Shown in pieces: positions 9,859 to 18,467 of a DNA stretch of 64,000 nt. The notes under the pieces were generated by a model. The model ran no database searches, was not told the DNA's origin, and was given only the letters and a program-made list of their open reading frames with translations. The DNA comes from Roseovarius sp. MMSF_3350 (lineage in GTDB: Bacteria; Pseudomonadota; Alphaproteobacteria; Rhodobacterales; Rhodobacteraceae). Positions within the stretch are counted from its first letter, which is position 1; each line of letters opens with the position of its first letter. Both the position numbers and the translations under genes were made by a program. Location of the stretch: NCBI RefSeq assembly GCF_030733425.1, contig NZ_JASHIZ010000004.1, forward strand, positions 62,001 through 126,000. The letters are read 5' to 3'.

Positions 9859-11124
9859 ATGAGCAGCCCACCCGACACAACCGTCACCCGCCGCCGGGTG
9901 TTCTACATCCCGGGATACGATCCCATCCACCCGCGCCGCTACCGCGAGCTCTACCGCAAGGAAGGGGCCGAACAGGCGGAGATCTCGGGCTATGACCTCA
10001 CGCTGGCTGCCCGCAAGTCCGAAGGCCGCTACGGCTGGCAGGTGGACGCGCGTATCGACGGCCAGGGCGTGCATGCAGAGTTCGACGTGCTGGTCTGGTC
10101 CGACATCGTCCGCGACAGCATGGAGCGCGGCATTGCCGGCACCTATCTGCAACTCATCCGCACCGCCTGGATCTATATCGCCTCCGGCGCGCTCTTCCGC
10201 CTGATGCGCCTGCGCAAGGGACCGGTCATCGCCGCGCTCTACCCGGTGGGCTTCCTGATCGTGCAACTGGCGCTGGCCCTCGCGCTGGCCTTTGGCCTGT
10301 GGTCCGCCATCGTCTGGACATGGGAAACGCTCTTCCGGCCTCCGGACCAGCTCTTCTCCGATAGCTTCGTCTATGTCCTCTATGGCACCATTCCGATCGC
10401 GCTTCTGGCAGGCTACGCGCTGCTGCGCTGGTTCAAGGCCCGCGACAACAAGCTCTTCGCCTATTACCTCATGCACGACTACGCCTATTCGGCCCAATCC
10501 AAGGGCGCCAACCCGCCCGAGCTGGAGGCGCGGATGGCCCAGTTCACCGACGAGATAGCAGCAGCGCTCACCACGGACGTGGACGAGGTTCTGGTGGTCG
10601 GCCATTCCTCCGGCGCGCATCTGGGCGTCTCCATCCTCGCCGACCTCATCCGACAGGGCCGCGTGCCGGAAAACGGCCCGACACTCTCTTTCCTTACGCT
10701 GGGGCAGGTCGTCCCCATGGTGTCCTTCCTTCGCGATGCCGACCGCCTCCGCGCCGACCTGCATTATCTCTCCGCCCGCGATGACCTCACCTGGGTCGAC
10801 GTCACCGCGCCCGGCGACGGCTGCGCCTTCGCGCTCTGCGATCCCGTCGGCGTCTCGGGCGTCGCCCCCGAAAACCAGCGCTGGCCGCTGATCCTGTCGG
10901 CTGCCTTCACTCAGACCCTCAGTCCGGAACGCTGGAAGGCCCTGCGCTGGCGTTTCTTCCGCCTGCATTTCCAATATCTCTGCGTCTTCGACCGCCCCGG
11001 CGATTACGACTATTTCCAGATCACCGCCGGGCCTCGAACTCTCGGCCAGCGCTACGCCGACCGCGCCCCGTCGCCCAGCCGCATCACCCGCGCCACCTCC
11101 CGTTTCACGAGCATGGCGGCATGA
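9859..11124 (+). CDS. Membrane-associated alpha/beta-hydrolase-like protein
   Basis: 421 residues. The N-terminus RRRVFYIPGYDPIHPRRYRE begins an alpha/beta-hydrolase-like fold. Two hydrophobic stretches follow, at about residues 113-155 and 170-192, likely membrane helices. The nucleophile-elbow motif VVGHSSGAHLG (GxSxG, near 250) is intact. The substrate is unknown. Its stop codon overlaps the start of the P450 gene (ATGA at 11121-11124), so the two are translationally coupled and may act in one pathway. Confidence 0.75.
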   Translation: MSSPPDTTVTRRRVFYIPGYDPIHPRRYRELYRKEGAEQAEISGYDLTLAARKSEGRYGWQVDARIDGQGVHAEFDVLVWSDIVRDSMERGIAGTYLQLIRTAWIYIASGALFRLMRLRKGPVIAALYPVGFLIVQLALALALAFGLWSAIVWTWETLFRPPDQLFSDSFVYVLYGTIPIALLAGYALLRWFKARDNKLFAYYLMHDYAYSAQSKGANPPELEARMAQFTDEIAAALTTDVDEVLVVGHSSGAHLGVSILADLIRQGRVPENGPTLSFLTLGQVVPMVSFLRDADRLRADLHYLSARDDLTWVDVTAPGDGCAFALCDPVGVSGVAPENQRWPLILSAAFTQTLSPERWKALRWRFFRLHFQYLCVFDRPGDYDYFQITAGPRTLGQRYADRAPSPSRITRATSRFTSMAA

Positions 11125-12485
11125 GCCAACCGCCCAAGCCGCCCGCCCGGGAGGGCCGCGTTTCGCTCTGGCGTTACATGCGGCTTTTCCGGGCCGATAT
11201 CCTCTCGGCCCAGCCCGCGAGGCTCTACCGCGCCTGGATGGCCGAATTCCGTACGCCGTTCTTCCGCTCCTACCTCTGCAACGAACCTGCGCTTGTCGAC
11301 CTGGTGCTGAAAGAACGCCCTGACGATTTCCCCAAATCCGACCGCGTGCGCGAAGGCCTCACGCCGCTTCTGGGCAACTCCGTCTTCGTCACCAATGGCG
11401 AGACCTGGAAACGCCAGCGCCGCATCATCGACCCGGCCTTCGAGGGCGGGCGCCTGCGCGATACCTTCCCCGCCATGCTCGCCGCGGGGCAGGGCGCCGT
11501 CGCCCGCCTGGCCGGGCACGCCACCGGCGAGCCCGTCGAGATCGAGGCCGAGACCAGCCACGTCGCCGCCGACGTGATCTTTCGCACGCTCTTCTCGATC
11601 CCGATCGAGGACGAGATCGCGACCCGCGTCTTCAACGAATTTCGCGAGCATCAGCGCACCCAGCCCATGCTGAACCTCGCGGCCTTCCTGCCGCTGCCGA
11701 GCTGGTTCCCGCGCTTTCACCGGGCCAGGACCAAGACAACCGCGCGCACCATCCGCGACCTGATCACCCGGCTGACGACGCGCCGCATGGACGAAATCGC
11801 GGCCGGCACCGCGCCAGACGATCTGGCTACCAAGATCGTGACCACCACCGACCCCGAAACCGGCGACCGTTTCGACACGCCCGAAATGGTCGACCAAGTG
11901 GCGATCTTCTTCCTCGCGGGCCACGAAACCTCCGCCTCGGCCCTCGCCTGGGCGCTCTACCTGCTGGCCATGCACCCCGACTGGCAGAACCGTCTGGCGT
12001 CGGAGGCGCAAAGCGTGCTGACCGATGGCACCATGGGCTTTTCGGACATGGGCAAACTGCGCGTCTCGCGCGATGTCTTCCGCGAAACCCTGCGCCTTTA
12101 CCCGCCCGTGCCGATGATGGTGCGCGAGGCCGTCTGTCCTGAAACCTTCCGCGACCGGCAGGTCCCGAAAGGCAGCCAGATCGTCCTCAGCCCCTGGCAC
12201 CAGCACCGCCACGAACGCCTCTGGGACCGCCCTGACGATTTCGACCCTTCGCGCTTTGCCACCGACAACGGCAAGGCCTGCCTGCGCAGCGCCTACATGC
12301 CGTTCTCTGCCGGCCAGCGCGTCTGCACCGGGGCAGGGTTCGCCATGATCGAGGGCCCGCTGCTTCTGTCCATGCTTGTGGCGGCCTACCGGTTCGAGCT
12401 CGTCCCGGAGCGTCCCGCCATGCCGGTGGCGCACCTGACCGTGCGCGGCAAGGACGGCATCTGGCTCAAGGTCACACCGCGCTAG
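11121..12485 (+). CDS. Cytochrome P450
   Basis: 454 residues. All hallmark motifs are present: the I-helix oxygen-binding segment AGHETSASAL, the K-helix ExxR in FRETLRLYPP, and the heme-binding loop FSAGQRVCTG with the thiolate ligand Cys402. There is no N-terminal membrane anchor, so a soluble bacterial P450 is likely. The substrate cannot be read from the sequence. It is coupled to the preceding hydrolase-like gene by a 4-base overlap. Confidence 0.93.
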   Translation: MSQPPKPPAREGRVSLWRYMRLFRADILSAQPARLYRAWMAEFRTPFFRSYLCNEPALVDLVLKERPDDFPKSDRVREGLTPLLGNSVFVTNGETWKRQRRIIDPAFEGGRLRDTFPAMLAAGQGAVARLAGHATGEPVEIEAETSHVAADVIFRTLFSIPIEDEIATRVFNEFREHQRTQPMLNLAAFLPLPSWFPRFHRARTKTTARTIRDLITRLTTRRMDEIAAGTAPDDLATKIVTTTDPETGDRFDTPEMVDQVAIFFLAGHETSASALAWALYLLAMHPDWQNRLASEAQSVLTDGTMGFSDMGKLRVSRDVFRETLRLYPPVPMMVREAVCPETFRDRQVPKGSQIVLSPWHQHRHERLWDRPDDFDPSRFATDNGKACLRSAYMPFSAGQRVCTGAGFAMIEGPLLLSMLVAAYRFELVPERPAMPVAHLTVRGKDGIWLKVTPR

Positions 12486-12493
12486 GGGCCGGG

Positions 12494-12543
12494 GCAAATC
12501 TTTTCAGAAAAGATTTGCCAAAAGCTTTCTCAAAGCTTTTGGC
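12494..12543. terminator. Two tandem palindromes after the P450 gene
   Basis: Two perfect hairpins touch each other. The first has arms GCAAATCTTTT and AAAAGATTTGC (12494-12504, 12508-12518). The second has arms GCCAAAAGCTTT and AAAGCTTTTGGC (12517-12528, 12532-12543). They lie between the convergent P450 gene and a minus-strand gene ending at 12546, so a bidirectional transcription terminator is the likely role. The first contains internal T runs. Confidence 0.7.
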
Positions 12544-12545
12544 CC

Positions 12546-12776
12546 TCAACACCAAACCGACACCCGCTCGTTATTGCAGAACATCACCAGCTGTCCCGCG
12601 TTCTCGACCGCATGATACCCTCGCCGCGCGATCTCGCGCCGGAACCGGTCTCTGCCCACGATCCTATCGATGTCCCGAACGCTGCGGCGGACGACACCGC
12701 CTTCCCGAGCGGCTTTCGCATCGAAAATCTTGCGCATCCAGATGTCGGCCGGCAGGAGAAGGCGAAGTTCTGACAT
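12546..12776 (-). CDS. Conserved small basic protein, function unknown
   Basis: 76 residues, Arg-rich: MSELRLLLPADIWMRKIFD, followed by GGVVRRSVRDIDRIVGR and a Cys-containing C-terminus (VMFCNNERVSVWC). I recognise the general look of a short Rhodobacterales protein but not a named family. A GGAG lies 9 bases before the ATG. The closely placed terminator palindromes at its 3' end support a real gene. Confidence 0.6.
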   Translation of the reverse strand: MSELRLLLPADIWMRKIFDAKAAREGGVVRRSVRDIDRIVGRDRFRREIARRGYHAVENAGQLVMFCNNERVSVWC

Positions 12777-12921
12777 GGCCCGATACTCCGTCGAACGAGG
12801 TTAAGACCGGGTTAAGGGCGGGCGGTATGGTCATCCGGAATTTTGCGAAAACGGCACCGTCCCCAAACCGCTGCAATACCGACGCGATACCGACGTTGCG
12901 ATTTAGACGGCTAGAGAGCCG

Positions 12922-13140
12922 TTAACCTTTGTCCCGGTAATACCGTAGAACATGCAACCGGATCGCCGAGGCCAGTCCCATGTCGACCCCGCGCGCCTCG
13001 TCGATCCGCGCAGCCAGCACGTTCAAGGGCATCTTTTCCTCAGCGGCGATTTGGCGGAAGGCCTGCCAGAACTCCTCCTCGAGCGAGACACTGGTGCGAT
13101 GGCCACGCAGGGTCAGGGAGTGCTTGACCGGGCGGCTCAT
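12922..13140 (-). CDS. Ribbon-helix-helix domain protein
   Basis: 72 residues. The strand RGHRTSVSLEEEFWQAFRQI followed by a helix-turn-helix is the ribbon-helix-helix pattern of the RHH_4 group, a probable dimeric DNA-binding protein. Its start overlaps the stop of the DUF4169 gene (ATGA at 13137-13140), so it is the last gene of a fumC-DUF4169-RHH chain. Targets are unknown. Confidence 0.85.
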   Translation of the reverse strand: MSRPVKHSLTLRGHRTSVSLEEEFWQAFRQIAAEEKMPLNVLAARIDEARGVDMGLASAIRLHVLRYYRDKG

Positions 13141-13316
13141 TCCTCGTCGAGGCGATGCTGCCGCAGCACTTCACGGGCCTTTTCCGCCCGCGATTCATCC
13201 AACATCCGCTCGCTCTTCGACAGGCCGAATTTCACTGCGTTTTCATCAGCCTCTGCGCGCTTCTTGATGCGGTTTCTCGCCTTGCGGAACCGGTTGAGAT
13301 TGACGATCTCGCTCAT
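13137..13316 (-). CDS. DUF4169 family protein
   Basis: 59 residues, starting [16 protein letters not shown] and ending [12 protein letters not shown]. The basic N-terminus and the phrase FGLSKSER match DUF4169, a short family common in Rhodobacterales. Function unknown. It is joined at both ends by 4-base ATGA overlaps, to fumC upstream (13313-13316) and the RHH gene downstream (13137-13140). It is short enough to be missed by length-filtered gene calls. Confidence 0.88.
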   Translation of the reverse strand: MSEIVNLNRFRKARNRIKKRAEADENAVKFGLSKSERMLDESRAEKAREVLRQHRLDEE

Positions 13317-14710
13317 GCGTCCTTCGGGCCGATCATGTCCTCGGGGCGCACCACCTCGTCAAAGGTCTTCTCGTCCACGAAGCCCAGCGCGATGGCCTCT
13401 TCCTTCAACGTGGTGCCATTCTTGTGCGCTGTCTTGGCGACCTTGGTGGCATTGTCGTAGCCGATGGTCGGCGCCAGCGCCGTCACCAGCATCAGGCTTT
13501 CCTTCATCAGCTTCTCGATCCGAGGCTCGTTGGCCTCGATTCCCAGCAGCATCCGTTCGGTGAAGCTGTCCGCCGCGTCGCCCAAAAGTTGTATGGATTG
13601 CAACAGGTTATAAGACATCATCGGGTTGTAGACATTCAGTTCGAAATGCCCCTGGCTGCCCGCGAACTTGATCGCTGCGTCATTGCCCATGACATGTGCC
13701 GCGACCTGCGTCAGCGCCTCGGCCTGGGTGGGGTTCACCTTGCCGGGCATGATCGACGAGCCCGGCTCGTTCTCCGGCAGGATCAACTCGCCCAGGCCCG
13801 AACGCGGACCGCTGCCCAGGAACCTGATATCATTGGCAATCTTGTAGCAGCTGCCCGCCACCGTGGCGATCGCACCCGACAAGAAAACCATCGCGTCATG
13901 AGCGGCCAGCGCCTCGAACTTGTTGGGAGCGGTGACGAAGGGCAGACCTGTGATCTCGGCCATATTCGCCGCCACAGCCTCGCCCCAGCCTTTGCGGGTG
14001 TTGAGGCCGGTACCCACGGCGGTGCCACCCTGGGCAAGCTCGTAGATGCCCGGCAGGCCGGACTCGATGCGTTCGATCCCCATGCGGATCTGGTGCGCGT
14101 AGCCCGAGAACTCCTGGCCCAGCGTCAGCGGCGTCGCATCCTGCGTATGGGTCCGACCGATCTTGATGATGTCCTTGAATTCGTTTGACTTCTTTTCCAG
14201 GCCTTCCGCCAGCTTCGTAAGCCCCGGCAGCAGCACGTCACGCACCGACATGGCCGTGGCGATATGCATTGCCGTCGGAAACGTGTCGTTCGAGGACTGC
14301 CCCACGTTGCAATGATCGTTGGGGTGCACCGGGTCCTTGCTGCCAATCTCGCCGCCGAGGATTTCGATGGCGCGATTGGCGATCACCTCGTTGGAATTCA
14401 TGTTCGATTGCGTGCCGGACCCCGTCTGCCACACCACCAGCGGGAAATGATCGTCCAGCTTGCCGTCGACCACTTCGCCTGCGGCCTCGATGATGGCGTC
14501 CGCCAGCCTTGCGTCCAGTACTCCGGCCTCCTTGTTGGCCATGGCGCAGGCTTTCTTGATGACGCCCAGCGCGCGCACAATAGCCACCGGCTGTTTCTCC
14601 CAGCCGATGGGAAAGTTCATCAGGGAACGCTGTGTCTGGGCGCCCCAGTACTTTTCCGTCGGAACCTCGAGCGGGCCGAAACTGTCGGATTCTGTGCGTG
14701 TTGCGGTCAT
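13313..14710 (-). CDS. fumC: Class II fumarate hydratase
   Basis: 465 residues, the expected length. It catalyses reversible hydration of fumarate to malate in the TCA cycle. The superfamily signature [14 protein letters not shown] is intact, along with [14 protein letters not shown] and [17 protein letters not shown] at 14710 has AGGAG 8 bases upstream; a GTG three codons earlier is too close to that site. It is the first gene of a three-gene chain with DUF4169 and a ribbon-helix-helix protein, each joined by ATGA. Confidence 0.96.
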   Translation of the reverse strand: MTATRTESDSFGPLEVPTEKYWGAQTQRSLMNFPIGWEKQPVAIVRALGVIKKACAMANKEAGVLDARLADAIIEAAGEVVDGKLDDHFPLVVWQTGSGTQSNMNSNEVIANRAIEILGGEIGSKDPVHPNDHCNVGQSSNDTFPTAMHIATAMSVRDVLLPGLTKLAEGLEKKSNEFKDIIKIGRTHTQDATPLTLGQEFSGYAHQIRMGIERIESGLPGIYELAQGGTAVGTGLNTRKGWGEAVAANMAEITGLPFVTAPNKFEALAAHDAMVFLSGAIATVAGSCYKIANDIRFLGSGPRSGLGELILPENEPGSSIMPGKVNPTQAEALTQVAAHVMGNDAAIKFAGSQGHFELNVYNPMMSYNLLQSIQLLGDAADSFTERMLLGIEANEPRIEKLMKESLMLVTALAPTIGYDNATKVAKTAHKNGTTLKEEAIALGFVDEKTFDEVVRPEDMIGPKDA

Positions 14711-14810
14711 GGCGGACACTCCTGAAACTGCTGTCGGGGCTTCATAGCCGACCGGACGGAAAGATCAACATTGTATGCGGTGGGATACCGTCCAGTGCGA
14801 TCACCTGAAG

Positions 14811-15293
14811 CTATTTCCGAAAACTGTCGAGGCTGACCACTTCGGCATCGCGGGGCTTAGCGACATCGTCTTCTTCCGCTTCGATCCCGTCCTCGTCCAT
14901 CGGGGCGTCTTCCTCGGTGTCGTCTTCGTCCTCCGACTCTTCCTGCGATTCGAAGCGCAGGCCGAATTCGACCGAAGGATCGACGAAGGTCTGGATCGCG
15001 TCATAAGGGATATACAGCGTCTCGGGGCTGTCGCCGAAATTCAGGGTGACGGTGAAACCTTCGTCGGTCACCTCCAGATTGTCGAACCAGTGCTGCATCA
15101 CGACGGTCATTTCGTTCGGATAGCGTTCGCGCAACCAGTTGGCCAACTCGGCATCGGGGTGGGTCGTCTCGAACGTTATGAAGAAGTGATGCGCCCCCGG
15201 CAGGCCATTGTCACGCACGCCGCACAACACCTCCTGGATCAAACCACGCATGGCGCGATGCATCAGTTTTCCATAATCGATCGAATGCGGCAT
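14811..15293 (-). CDS. sspB: ClpXP adaptor, SspB family
   Basis: 160 residues. The N-terminal two thirds carry the SspB-alpha fold (YGKLMHRAMRGLIQEVL, HHFFITFETTHPDAELANWL, MTVVMQHWFDNLEV). A long acidic linker follows, and the C-terminus ends VVSLDSFRK, the short tail that docks on the ClpX N-domain. SspB delivers ssrA-tagged peptides to ClpXP, and the tmRNA gene (17368-17676) that makes such tags lies about 2 kb away. Confidence 0.9.
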   Translation of the reverse strand: MPHSIDYGKLMHRAMRGLIQEVLCGVRDNGLPGAHHFFITFETTHPDAELANWLRERYPNEMTVVMQHWFDNLEVTDEGFTVTLNFGDSPETLYIPYDAIQTFVDPSVEFGLRFESQEESEDEDDTEEDAPMDEDGIEAEEDDVAKPRDAEVVSLDSFRK

Positions 15294-15360
15294 CTTCGTC
15301 CCCGAACCTGTCGGACTTCACAATAAGGGATTCGAAACAAAACAAAAGAGGCCGCGCAAC

Positions 15361-16605
15361 TCAGATCAGCAGATGGATACCCCAGGCCAGAAGGCCCATG
15401 ACGCCAAGCCCGGCGACCATCGGAAGCCGCAACCCGAGGTAGAGCAGGGCGGCGAGAAGGACCAGCACGGCGTTCTGGGTCGAAAAACTGTCGAGGCGCA
15501 GAGCGGGGCCGAACGCCCCCTTGCCGACATCCGTGAACAGCACGTGCAGGGTGAACCAGACGGCGAGGTTGAGGATCACGCCTGCGACACTGGCCGATAT
15601 CGCGTCGAACGCTCCTCTAAGACGGGGGCGAGCGAGCAATGCCTCGACATAGGGGGCGGCTACGAAGATCCACAGGAAACAGGGCACGAACGTGACCCAG
15701 AGCGTGACCAGCGCCGCGGCAACGGCCAGACCCGGACCGCCCTGAAGAAAGCCTGTCATGAATCCCGCGAACTGGGTCACGAGGATCAACGGCCCCGGTG
15801 TGGTTTCCGCAAGGCCGAGTGCGTCGATCATCTGGTCGGTGCTAAGCCAGCCGTAAGAGTGGACGATTTCCTGCGTCATGTAGGCCAGAACGGCATAGGC
15901 GCCGCCGAACGTTACGACCGCGAGCTTGGAAAAGAACAGCCCCACCTGCAAGAGCAGCGTCTGGTCCAGCGCCCAGAGCACCAGCAGGGGCGCAGCCCAA
16001 ATAGCGCCCCACGATGCGATCGTCCGCATGGTGCCGCCTTGCGTGACGAGGGGTGCGGGTGGGCTCTGCGCGGTTTGGGATCGTGCAAGGCTCAGCCCGA
16101 TGACCGCCGCGACTGCAATGATGGCGGGAAAGGGCAGCGAGAAAAAGAAGATCGCGATGAAAGACCCGAGCGCGAGCGTCAGTGCCAGACCGCCCCGAAG
16201 CGCCCGGCGCGACAGATTGTAAAGCGCCTGGAACACGATCACGACCACGGCCGCCTTTATGCCCGCGAACACTGTCTGGACCAGCGGCACCTGGCCGAAA
16301 TAGGCATATCCGAACGCCAGCGCAAAGATCACAGCCGCACCGGGCAGAACGAAGAGCAGTCCGGCCAGAAGCCCCCCCCTGACACCGCGCAACTTCCACC
16401 CGGAATAGGTAGCAAGCTGCATCGCCTCGGGGCCGGGCAGAAGCATGCAGAAAGACAGCGCCTGGAGGAATTGGCTTTCTGTCAGCCACTTGTGGCGGTC
16501 CACGAGCTCCGTCTGCATCAGGGAAATCTGCGCGGCGGGACCACCGAAGGATAGCAGGCCAATCCGCCCGAAAACGCGGAACATCTCTTCAAACGAAACC
16601 GTCAT
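15361..16605 (-). CDS. chrA: Chromate transporter, ChrA family
   Basis: 414 residues from the ATG at 16605 (MTVSFEEMFRVFGRIGLLSF). The protein has two homologous halves with the CHR motifs FGGPAAQISLMQ and FGGAYAVLAYM, and about ten to twelve hydrophobic segments. It is a membrane exporter for chromate or a related oxyanion. The frame extends further upstream, but that part has no resemblance to the family. The ribosome site is weak, so the start is less certain. Confidence 0.88.
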   Translation of the reverse strand: MTVSFEEMFRVFGRIGLLSFGGPAAQISLMQTELVDRHKWLTESQFLQALSFCMLLPGPEAMQLATYSGWKLRGVRGGLLAGLLFVLPGAAVIFALAFGYAYFGQVPLVQTVFAGIKAAVVVIVFQALYNLSRRALRGGLALTLALGSFIAIFFFSLPFPAIIAVAAVIGLSLARSQTAQSPPAPLVTQGGTMRTIASWGAIWAAPLLVLWALDQTLLLQVGLFFSKLAVVTFGGAYAVLAYMTQEIVHSYGWLSTDQMIDALGLAETTPGPLILVTQFAGFMTGFLQGGPGLAVAAALVTLWVTFVPCFLWIFVAAPYVEALLARPRLRGAFDAISASVAGVILNLAVWFTLHVLFTDVGKGAFGPALRLDSFSTQNAVLVLLAALLYLGLRLPMVAGLGVMGLLAWGIHLLI

Positions 16606-16812
16606 TACGCATCCGCGTCGCTGAGCACTTATGGCCGTCGTCATACCCGGCCCGGCCCCGACGGTACAGCGCATTGCAAACTGCCATGTCGGCCTGCATT
16701 CGTTCACGATCATTGTCAAACCGCTGTGACAGCCCGGCCCAAAACCGCAAGCAGGCCGCTGAAGCTGGTGCATCTCCTGCTTGCGATCAACTCGCCCCGG
16801 CCAGGGTGTAAC

Positions 16813-16838
16813 GGAACACCGCGAGCTATTGGTGCGTT
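16813..16838 (+). promoter_or_regulatory. EcfG-type general stress promoter candidate
   Basis: GGAAC at 16813-16817 and CGTT at 16835-16838 are separated by 17 bases, an exact match to the alphaproteobacterial EcfG consensus GGAAC-N16/17-CGTT. The ATG of the DUF2383 gene is 26 bases downstream of the -10 element and AGGAG lies between them. The downstream gene encodes a stress-type protein, which fits. Whether this organism has EcfG cannot be seen here. Confidence 0.6.
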
Positions 16839-16863
16839 AGTGTTTTCGATAGGAGAACAGTGT

Positions 16864-17301
16864 ATGGCGCTTGCCACTTCAGCGGAATACCGCGACGCGC
16901 TTGCCAAGTTGCAGGTCCGGATCAAGGATACTTTGGCGGGATATGACGAGATACTCGACCAGGCCAAGCCGGACATTCGTCCCCTCATGGAACAATTTTA
17001 TACGGCCCACATCAAGCACGAGGCGGATATCTCGGCGCGCTTGCGGGACCATGGATGTGTTCCGGATGAGGACGGGAGTTTCTTTTCCACCGTGCAGCGC
17101 GCCGTAATAAAGACTCGTGCCTTCGTTGACGATATCGACGAGTCGGCGCTCAACTCCGTGATCAAGGGCGAGGAAAGGATCCTGTCGCTTTACGACGAAG
17201 CCATCGCTGCCGCGCGGGATGAGGATGACATCGCCCTTCTGAGCAGGCAGCGCGGAAATCTGTACGAAATCACCCAAAGGGCGCGTCGGAAATTCGGCTG
17301 A
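16864..17301 (+). CDS. DUF2383 / PA2169-family four-helix-bundle protein
   Basis: 145 residues, all helical. The phrases YRDALAKLQVRIKDTLAGYDE, GEERILSLYDEAIAAA and LSRQRGNLYEITQRARR (each shown as part) match the PA2169/DUF2383 family, ferritin-like helix bundles often induced by stress; function is not established. AGGAG lies 8 bases before the ATG and an EcfG-type promoter sits just upstream. It is convergent with ssrA. Confidence 0.75.
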   Translation: MALATSAEYRDALAKLQVRIKDTLAGYDEILDQAKPDIRPLMEQFYTAHIKHEADISARLRDHGCVPDEDGSFFSTVQRAVIKTRAFVDDIDESALNSVIKGEERILSLYDEAIAAARDEDDIALLSRQRGNLYEITQRARRKFG

Positions 17302-17367
17302 TAAAGTAAGCGCAGGATGCAGGCGCTATCAACGGCGCGGCGTTATTTCATACTTTTCAAATGAAAG

Positions 17368-17676
17368 TGCAGGCTTCTGTTGCCAGGTGCCTGCGAACCC
17401 CGCCTGACCTTGCTAGAGGCCAGGACTTAAGTTTCGGTTACTCCGACTGCTTACGCAGCCATTGCGACCGGAGCACGATTGTCGTTGGCAATTATGCTTA
17501 GCGAACCGATAACGGTGGTATCTCACCGGGACAAAGCAAACCCCTTTAGACGTTCGTCGATCCTGTTTCGGCCCCATATCCCTCCAACGACGGGCGATTG
17601 GTGGAGCCGCCGGGTACCGCCCCCGGGTCCGATCCGCTTATTACGAGCGCGTTTATGTCCATAGTCCCGAAGGACA
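17368..17676 (-). ncRNA. ssrA: tmRNA, circularly permuted two-piece form
   Basis: Read on the minus strand. The acceptor piece comes first (about 17676-17599) and ends CGGCTCC-A-CCA. After about 23 bases of intervening sequence, the coding piece begins at 17575 with GGGGCCGAAACAGGATCGAC. GGGGCCG pairs with CGGCTCC as a 7-bp acceptor stem, which confirms the permutation. The tag frame starts at GCC 17489 and ends at TAA 17451, encoding ANDNRAPVAMAA, close to known Rhodobacter tags. A GCAGGC/GCCTGC hairpin lies at the distal end (17369-17394). The RNA rescues stalled ribosomes. The 5' and 3' limits are estimates. Confidence 0.92.
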
Positions 17677-17681
17677 GTTTC

Positions 17682-17709
17682 AATATAGGCAAGGCATGAA
17701 GAATTGCAA
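17682..17709 (-). promoter_or_regulatory. Sigma-70-type promoter of ssrA
   Basis: On the minus strand TTGCAA (17709-17704) and TATATT (17687-17682) are separated by 16 bases. This places transcription start about 17675, just before the acceptor piece of tmRNA. Confidence 0.65.
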
Positions 17710-18005
17710 AGGGTGAGGTGGCTTGAGTCGCCACTATTTTCCCCGGTTGTCCGATCTGAAATGCAGCAAAAAAAGGCGCGAGTGCGCTACACCGGCGCTC
17801 CGCCCGGCAGCGGCGCGACGCCAGACCACAGCTTTAAGATGTCGTTCGCGGTCGGAAATCAGCCGCATTTCATTGAAGTTTCCAATGCAAACGCGTTAGT
17901 GTTTTGCATACAGGGCAGTCCGTGGGCGCGCCATGGATCCCTGGAACACCGGCGCACTCGGCCATCAAGAGCCACTGAATAGGTTGCGCCAGAGGAGGGA
18001 CAGAC
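17710..18005. other. Intergenic region between ssrA and uspA, with an inverted repeat
   Basis: No gene is supported in these 296 bases. An inverted repeat, ATGCAAA (17885-17891) and TTTGCAT (17903-17909) with an 11-base spacer, lies about 100 bases before uspA and could be an operator. Between its arms is GCGTTAGTGTTTT (17893-17905), which also occurs at 16834-16846 upstream of the DUF2383 gene. Confidence 0.5.
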
Positions 18006-18422
18006 ATGTTCAGAAAGATCATGGCCCCGGTCGATCTGGCTCATAAGGAGCGTCTCGAAAAGGCGCTGAAATGTACCGGCGACCTGGCCAAGCATTACGG
18101 TGCGGAGGTCGTCTTTGTCGGCGTGACCACGACCACGCCCAGTTCGACGGCCCATACGCCGAAGGAATATGGCGAAAAACTCGACGCCTTCGCCAGGGAA
18201 CAGGCTCAAACGCACGGAATCACGGCTACGGGCCAGGCGCTCGTCAGTCACGATCCGAGCTCGGATGTCGATGACGTGCTTCTCAAGGCGACCAAGGACA
18301 ATGACGTGGACCTCGTCGTGATGGCGAGCCACGTGCCCAACATCATGGACTACGTGTGGCCGTCAAACGGCGGCAAGATCGCGGAACACGCCAATTGCTC
18401 GGTGATGGTTGTCCGCTCGTGA
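18006..18422 (+). CDS. Universal stress protein, UspA family
   Basis: 138 residues, a single USP domain. The start MFRKIMAPVDLAHKERLEKA and the end VVMASHVPNIMDYVWPSNGGKIAEHANCSVMVVRS (ends with CSVMVVRS) are typical. The usual ATP-loop GxxG-x9-G(S/T) is altered: here it is PNIMDYVWPSNGGKI, so ATP binding is uncertain. AGAGGAGG lies just before the ATG. It is followed by a BCCT transporter after 45 bases; USP genes often travel with osmolyte transporters in marine bacteria. Confidence 0.9.
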   Translation: MFRKIMAPVDLAHKERLEKALKCTGDLAKHYGAEVVFVGVTTTTPSSTAHTPKEYGEKLDAFAREQAQTHGITATGQALVSHDPSSDVDDVLLKATKDNDVDLVVMASHVPNIMDYVWPSNGGKIAEHANCSVMVVRS

Positions 18423-18467
18423 TCCCGCCGTGTGAATCGAGAAAAAAATTAAAAGAGGAGGCCGCAT

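Noticed and set aside
17872..17897. EcfG promoter upstream of uspA
   Set aside because: CGTT is present at 17894-17897, but the bases 16-17 upstream (ATTGA/TTGAA) do not match GGAAC.
17479..17982. Open frames around 17479-17664, 17546-17734 and 17704-17982
   Set aside because: The first two lie within the tmRNA gene and its spacer; the third has no ribosome site or family resemblance.
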